A stretch of 64,000 nucleotides of DNA from Macrocystis pyrifera. Its lineage: Eukaryota > Sar > Phaeophyceae > Laminariales > Laminariaceae. The notes beneath the pieces are model-generated. The model was not told where the DNA came from and did not search any database. It saw only the letters and a list, made by a program, of their open reading frames with translations. Positions 58,151-64,000 of this stretch are shown piece after piece. Where the stretch lies: NCBI GenBank assembly GCA_031763025.1, contig JASSKH010000002.1, forward strand, positions 19,472,168-19,536,167. Reading direction: 5' to 3'. Positions within the stretch are counted from its first letter, which is position 1, and every line of letters begins with the position of its first letter. The position numbers and the translations under genes were made by a program.

Positions 58151-61000
58151 AAGCTTCTCCTTAGGGCGTATGTAAGGTTACCCAAGGCTGGCTGTGTTCA
58201 ACTCTTGATAGTTGTCAAGCGCGAAGTATTCCATACTTGGGGTATGCGCGTGGGGGGGTTCCGAGGGTATGTTGTACAGTAGTTCGTTCCCGAAAACGTT
58301 GTTGCGTGCATCATATTCGTGTAAATTTGTACCTAGTACGTCTGGGCGTGTTGGTGTACCGTGCGAACCAGTTTCCTGTCGGGCTTTGGGGTGACGCTCT
58401 CATTGTGCGCCATGTCTTGTGGGCGTGTGCGCACGTGTGTTATATTTGAAGTAAATGGTGCTCCACATTTTTTTTGTTTTCAAGTAAAAAATACGTCAGT
58501 TGTGGCTGTGAATCATGTGTTTGTGGGCATATCGGCGTCATATTTTTTTGTTCTTCATTCACTGCGTGATGTCGAACGAGCACAGTGCACGACAGCAGTG
58601 CTAGTACGGGTTTGGAAACAGACATAAGAGAGCAAACACAACAGCAGCAGTACAGCAGCAGCTGCAAAGCGAGATCAATGCAATGGCAGCAGCAGCACAG
58701 AGCAGCAGTACAGCAGCTACAGTCAGTACCAAAACAAATGCAGCAAAAAGTACGAGAAACAAATAGCTGTCTACATGGTACAACAGTTTCGTATGCAGAA
58801 GTAGTCAGTACGTACAAAAATACAATCAAGAAACACAAAAAAAATAAACCGCAGCAGCAGCAGCAGCGGCGGCGGCAGCTCGGTGGCTGCTGCATTAGCA
58901 GCAGGAGAAATTAGCAACGACAGTAGCCCACCGCTGCTACTACCCCTAACGCCGCCGCTTCCACAGCATAGCTGGGTTGCTTTTGTTTTTTGCTGCTGCT
59001 GGTGTTGCTGCGCAAATTTCCCTGTTGTTTTTTGCATGTAGTCATTCAAGGTGTCGTGACCTGCATACGTCACCTGCTGCAGCTACTGCCGTAGTCATAG
59101 ACCATCGATAGGTAACGTGTCCTGCATACACCATATGCTTCGGGCTAGCCGTCTGTTGCGGACATCGCCTACTGCCAGCTTGATTGGGCTATTCGTGCTA
59201 AAAAAGATGTGCGTCGTCGCCTGCTGCCAGCTGCTGGCGCCAAAAGCCAGCCTGCTTGGGCTAGTCCTAGCGGGCAACTGGGTCAAAAATGTACTTGTGT
59301 TTATAGTGCAGGGCTTTCCTTCGGGGCGCAGTCGTTTCGTGCACAAAATTACAAAGCATTAATCTGCAATTAACGGAGTACCACAAATCCAACTAAACAA
59401 AGTTCCGTCATACGGTATGTTTGTACGAAACGGCCAAATAGTGTTTTATTGCGGAGTGATCGTTATATTGGTCCGAGCGGGTGACGCAATAATGAGTTGT
59501 GAATCCAGTGTAAAGCATGCCCGGCAATACTCATTGTAGTTTGGGGCAATAGTGGAGAAAAGATGTACGCAGGGGGTGGTGAAAAACCCCCTCCTATGGA
59601 AGAGAGTCGTGGGTGCAACAGGAGATCCAGTAGCAAGAAAGCCCATCACAATGTACATAGCAACCCCCCCCTTGCCCGAACAAAGGACTCCCGAAGCTGC
59701 CCGTTGTTGAACGGGCGGAAGATAGACACCGTTGCCATATGCAATCGTCGTTATTTTCTACCTGGACCGTAATTCCCGGGAATACAAAATTTGTAATTCA
59801 GCCAAAGATAACTTTGCGCAAGGCATCTCATACTTTAATACCAGGTATTTTCTATTTCGGGTTATAACCTGGACTTAAGAGGGAGAAAAATATCGGGAAT
59901 AGGTACCTGGTTCCTGTTGACGATTACAGCAGTGGCCACACGACGCAGCCCGGTCAGCTGGGGTTAGGCTGGTGTCTGAACCGAAACGAAAGGAAATTTA
60001 CTACACACGCGCAGCATGATGGTCTTGTACTGATGCACGCTTGTTCTAGACGGTTACAAACGCCGCACGTGTGGCATCTTAGGTCGCTTTTCCTGTGGGT
60101 TTAGTATGTTGCGACCCAACAACGAGTACTCGTTCTAATACATAAGAACTACGTACCATGCAACAGTACAGAAGCACGAATACTCGTTGTTCCTTTTTAC
60201 GTAACGATACTCGTAACGTGGAAGTGTGATGAACTTGAGCTTTATTTTTACTAATCCACCTGAGGATAAAAAACAAAAATGGGATACTGGTATCGGTACC
60301 GGCACATTTTTGCTTCTTTGACACTACCAGTACTGCCGTATGAGTGTTTCCTGTCCCTCGGGCATGCGCACCCGCTCACAACTCACTAACCTCGAACCCA
60401 ATTCAATAAGAAGAGCGACCTCATCAATCATCATCCTCACCGTCGGCCAACCATCCCCGTGCAGGAAGCGTCGCGAGGTCGAGCGGCTTTTACAAGACCA
60501 CCGAAGGTGAGCACGCCCTCAACTTTGCGTCGCACGGTAGCACTGTCGCCGTCGCCATGCAATGCGTGTAAACTTGCGTGCGATACGACTCTGGTTGTTG
60601 TTTGCCATATTCTTAAAAACAACCTTTTCCTGCTGACTACTGGCGGTGTGATGACGTCAAAATAACTCGTTGTGTTTGTCCTATCCGTTGTAGAACTTGC
60701 AAGGGCCGTATCCCACGGTAAAATGGCGATCCAATCGATGGGCTTAACATTTGGCAAAATGATGGAATCATCGATGATATCGAAATGTCTCGGAATTTGT
60801 ATCGCAATGAGGTTATTTCTTCTGTTCGCTCCCGAAACCTCGTGACTACGAGTTGGTCGCGAAATTCTTGAGAGTATGCCGACAACCACCAGGTCAACAC
60901 CAGCCCTTCCAGCATACGCGACTGCCGCTACGTATCGCGTCGGCCCCGGGCCGGCGCCTCCCGGGCGTACCACGAGCTTTAGCAACGCGGCATTTGGTCT
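58150..61000. other. no recognisable gene; CAG-rich patch
   Basis: 58,635-58,910 holds interrupted CAG runs with Gln-rich (+) and Cys/Leu-rich (-) artefact frames. Frames near 59,117 and 60,437-60,985 (-, 182 codons) show no known motif. Confidence 0.4.
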
Positions 61001-61021
61001 GGTATATTCTAGACCTCCGGT

Positions 61022-61353
61022 TCCATGCCATCGTTCTGGAGTCGGAGCACTGATTTCTTCCGAGACGGAACATGCGGTGTGGGGGGCTTGGGAGGCGCTG
61101 CGCGTCAGCTAGGCGACGAGGCGGGTGCTGCGGGAACGGTGGGACTGGCGGCATAAATCGAGACGGTCGAGATCGCCGGTGGGGCGAACGCTGGTGAGAG
61201 TGCCTCAGCTGGAGCGAGCTCGGGTGGGGCTGGCGGAGCTAGTGCGGGTCGAGTCGAGCAGCAGCAACCGCCAAGCACGGAAGCGCTGAGCAAGGATGAC
61301 CGGGAGCTGATCGGGCTCACCACCAAGACGCACCCCTCGTGTGTGTCGAGTTA
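61022..61353 (+). CDS. Gly/Ala/Ser-rich hypothetical reading frame with one stop
   Basis: From ATG 61,022 the frame reads MPSFWSRSTDFFRDG and a Gly/Ala-rich stretch to TAA at about 61,154-61,156. It then stays open as IETVEIAGGANAGES, an Ala/Ser/Gly linker, and ELIGLTTKTHPSCVSS before TAA at 61,351-61,353. It could be the end of a real gene with an error or an intron. Composition alone is weak evidence, and a - strand frame competes. Confidence 0.2.
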
Positions 61354-61739
61354 AAGGATACGGCCGTAGCCCTTTCTCCCTCTTTTACCGCTTACTCGAG
61401 GATACGAGGTTGGGATGTCTAGCGCCGCTGTGCCCGCTGGCCGTAGAGCCGGGAAATGGGTTGTACATCATGACCGAGATAGATTGGTATCGGAGATGGC
61501 TCTTTTGGTTAGCGGGCTTGCTTGTACCACGATGTGGTGCCACAGGGGAGGTTGTCCGATATAGTGCCGAGAAAATACTTGGCACAGACGGGTTGCAAAG
61601 AGTTGTGGCAGTATCAGTTTCCGGCGTAGTGTCGTTTTCCGCTACAACAGTGCTAGTATCTCCGGGTATCACGTACCGGCACTGCCGATCGACCACTACA
61701 GTACTTCTGAGCGAGAGTCGCGTAATATCTCTCTGTCGA

Positions 61740-62048
61740 CACTGCTGTATACTATTAATATCTCGCTTTTGACTGTTGAGTTGAGTGCATGGTGCCACGC
61801 CGTATGGTACTGCTGTGCCTTCTCACTCATTGCTCTCTGCACACTCCTGTATTTTCTCTCGATCTTGCCTGTTGAGTTGAATGTTTGATGCGGCGGTATC
61901 TGGTACTGCTGTGCACTCTCACTTCATGCAAAATCAGGTGCAACACTGCTGTGCACTCTCTAGCTTTTGACGGCGGAGTTGAGCTGTGATTCCTCGGTGT
62001 TTGGTACGGCTGTGCGCTCTCACTCGCGGCTCTCTCAAAACCACTGTA
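61740..62048 (+). repeat. tandem units of about 100 bp at the insertion site of Helitron-like copy 4
   Basis: Three diverged units share CTTTTGACTGTTGAGTTGAG, GGTACTGCTGTGC and CTCTCACT. The array is cut by Helitron-like copy 4, whose terminus starts at 62,051 after GTATT. Confidence 0.75.
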
Positions 62049-62050
62049 TT

Positions 62051-64000
62051 GTAGGGCAGGGCAAGGGTTGCCCTGCTGTTCCCTAGGTGTTACCATATAA
62101 TAAAAAAAGGTTGGACGGAGGTATGAAAATTCTCTCGCGACGTCGTTATTTGCCACGTAGAATATTACTTGTTTGAAGATGCTGCAGTTGCCGCTATTTC
62201 GAAGCAAAAAAACTAAACACAACATCACAGTCGCATCGCGCAGATTGCGATGACCTCGACGTGTCGCGAACACAGCCATACCAAATAAAACGCCGCGGTG
62301 AAGTCCAAGATGACAAAAGGCATACAAGTAGACTTTTCGCCGATGATCCTTACCTACATGCACCCCGTAAACAAAACTCTGTCGACCGAACAGTTAACAT
62401 AAACGTAGCTGCGAAGAACTCGAAAGGCTGGACGCGCCGTGCAACATTTCTGCAAAATTCGTTCTAGCAAAAAGACGGAAACAAGAAGGCAGGCAGTCCG
62501 AATCGAGAAGCAATATCACACAAAAAATCAAAACGTTGCAACACACATGTGAAGAACACGTGAGACGCTCAAGGCGGCGGTACGTCGGAGTCGAGTCGGC
62601 AAGGCACAGCTGCGCTCCCCACGTCGTAGTGGCCAGGACATCGGTAAGGCGGAAGCATGATGGGTCCTTGTCTACTCGCCTCGATTATCTCCGCGGGTTC
62701 TTGGCTTGCGCGCTCATGGTAGCTAGCACTACGGTATGGTGTCGTTTGTGCCTGGGGAACAGGCAAGGTCATACGGTAGACATACATATGCTGGAAACCA
62801 TGATACCAGTCATAGTCGAAATCGTCGCAAGACGTGGTATTCCCCCCGAGTATACAATCGTACTTCAACCACCGCCCGCTCGAACGCAACTGGGTCACGA
62901 AATGGTTCGGGATGGAGTAGATGACAGCTACGAGGCAGTACTCAACGCCTATCATGAAAATGGGTGACGGTGCTGGCGGCTCTCCGGCGTCCTCGTAGAT
63001 GTCTACACGTGCAGACGCGAAGAGAAAACGGGATCTGGGGCGTTGTCCGCACTCCAAGGAAGAATTGACCATGTGGATATGCTGATGTGCCGGGCTCAGC
63101 TCTCGTCGCAGGGGGGGCACGGAGCAGGTCCAGGAAATGAGAAGACGGAGGCGGCCCCGGTCAGGAACAAGGCATTGGCTGCATCCTGGAGTGACTGGGG
63201 TGGTCCGCGCGGAATCAAGACTGGTGCGGTATCTCGCCATCGTGCACATTGGGATGTGGTTATCTCGATATGGCCATGGTCCTCGACACGGCAATCGGTA
63301 GTGTAGTTGCCAGTTGAATCCGAGAGCCGTCCGAGTGTACATGATACGAGCATGCCGTTCCACGACGTCACCTGGCCATCCGCTGTTGGGGTGGAGTTGA
63401 TCATCAGGTCGAAGGATGATACCGATCGAGACCCCGGCCGCTAAGCGGCAGCACCGTTGTTGACGTGGGCCGTTATCGTTCTAATGATAACGTAAGTATC
63501 AAGAAAAGTACGTAGGAAGCACGTACTCGTACCATAGAATTTCCGCTTTTTTCTTGTGGTTTTGGTACTCTAAAATTTGGTTTTGGCACGACAAGAAGTG
63601 GGTACCGTAGGTTGCAGGTATCGAGAAGTCAGTATCACTGCAGGCTGGTTTCGACCAGCTGTGTAGGGTGTTAGAAGGGTAGGTTGTCTGTCGTCCAACG
63701 ATTTTGAGGCGTTTCAGTCGATTTTCGTCCGCCTCAATGCCGGTCGAGCAACGTTTGCACAGCAAGATATAGGCGGTGTGCATGGTGTGGAGGCAGAGGA
63801 CGACCGCAGGAACTATACTGCTACTACTACTGCTGCGCTCTTAAGTGGTTGCAGGGGGCACCCTGCTACTACTGTGACGCAGCTTTTGGGCCCACTATAT
63901 ACGTGAATGAAATTATGACGAGCTTGTCGATCCAAAATACCAACCGCGCAGCTCGAACAACCGCAGAGACGGCGGAGCGTGGTGGTGGCGCAGGCAAACG
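62051..64000 (-). mobile_element. Helitron-like element, copy 4 (runs off the window)
   Basis: Hairpin terminus with a fully paired stem, then the same order as copy 2: AGTCGCATCGCGCAGA region, USP remnant, GATCGAGACCCCGGCCGC and the AATGATAACGTAAGTATC segment without TIR insertion. Very close to copy 2 by eye, so the two separated recently. The right end lies beyond 64,000. Confidence 0.7.
62569..63418 (-). pseudogene. USP-like protease C-terminus, remnant in copy 4
   Basis: Same two-frame structure and same frame-changing insertion as in copy 2, with only a handful of amino-acid differences. It lacks the Cys-box exon and the helicase. Confidence 0.7.

Noticed and set aside
60437-60985. 182-codon - strand frame as a gene
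   Set aside because: No motif, overlapping open frames on both strands and no splice or start context that stands out.

Overview
This window is intron-bearing nuclear DNA from a eukaryote, probably an alga or another protist. I cannot fix the lineage from sequence alone. The grounds are spliceosomal introns with GT..AG borders, a phosphatidylinositol-phosphate kinase gene, a chromodomain Ty3-type retrotransposon, Helitron-like rolling-circle elements, a TWA-target DNA transposon family and many CAG/CTG and TAC microsatellites. No bacterial operons, CRISPR arrays or rRNA genes were seen. Most of the 64 kb is transposon sequence, much of it nested.

Layout. (1) 1-23,897 is one long, decayed LTR retrotransposon on the + strand. 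The tail of its 5' LTR is at 1-188 and the matching tail of the 3' LTR is at 23,711-23,897. After a leader of tandem repeats come gag (zinc knuckle), a proline-rich 28-residue repeat region, a NADAR domain, aspartic protease, reverse transcriptase/RNase H, a D,D35E integrase, a chromodomain and an SH3-like tail. (2) Its leader is split at 2,847-12,267 by copy 1 of a Helitron-like element coding on the - strand. That copy keeps the C-terminal part of a Pif1-type helicase fused, across an intron, to a ubiquitin-specific-protease-like (C19) domain. (3) 23,900-37,090 holds tandem and dispersed repeats with no recognisable gene. (4) Three internally deleted relatives of the Helitron-like element lie at 37,091-42,031, 43,417-47,013 and 62,051 to the window end. 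(5) A 0.75-kb terminal-inverted-repeat element with TAA/TTA target duplications occurs three times. Two copies sit inside Helitron-like copies, and one is itself split by Helitron-like copy 3. (6) 47,150-54,680 is repeat-rich, with tandem units containing tRNA-like pieces. (7) 55,562-57,490 on the - strand holds exons of a PIP kinase, the only convincing host gene. (8) The rest to 62,050 shows repeats and weak ORFs only.

The two most interesting systems are the NADAR domain built into a chromovirus polyprotein and the Pif1 helicase-USP fusion in a Helitron-like element. In the deleted copies of the latter, the USP coding end stays attached to the hairpin terminus although it can no longer be translated.
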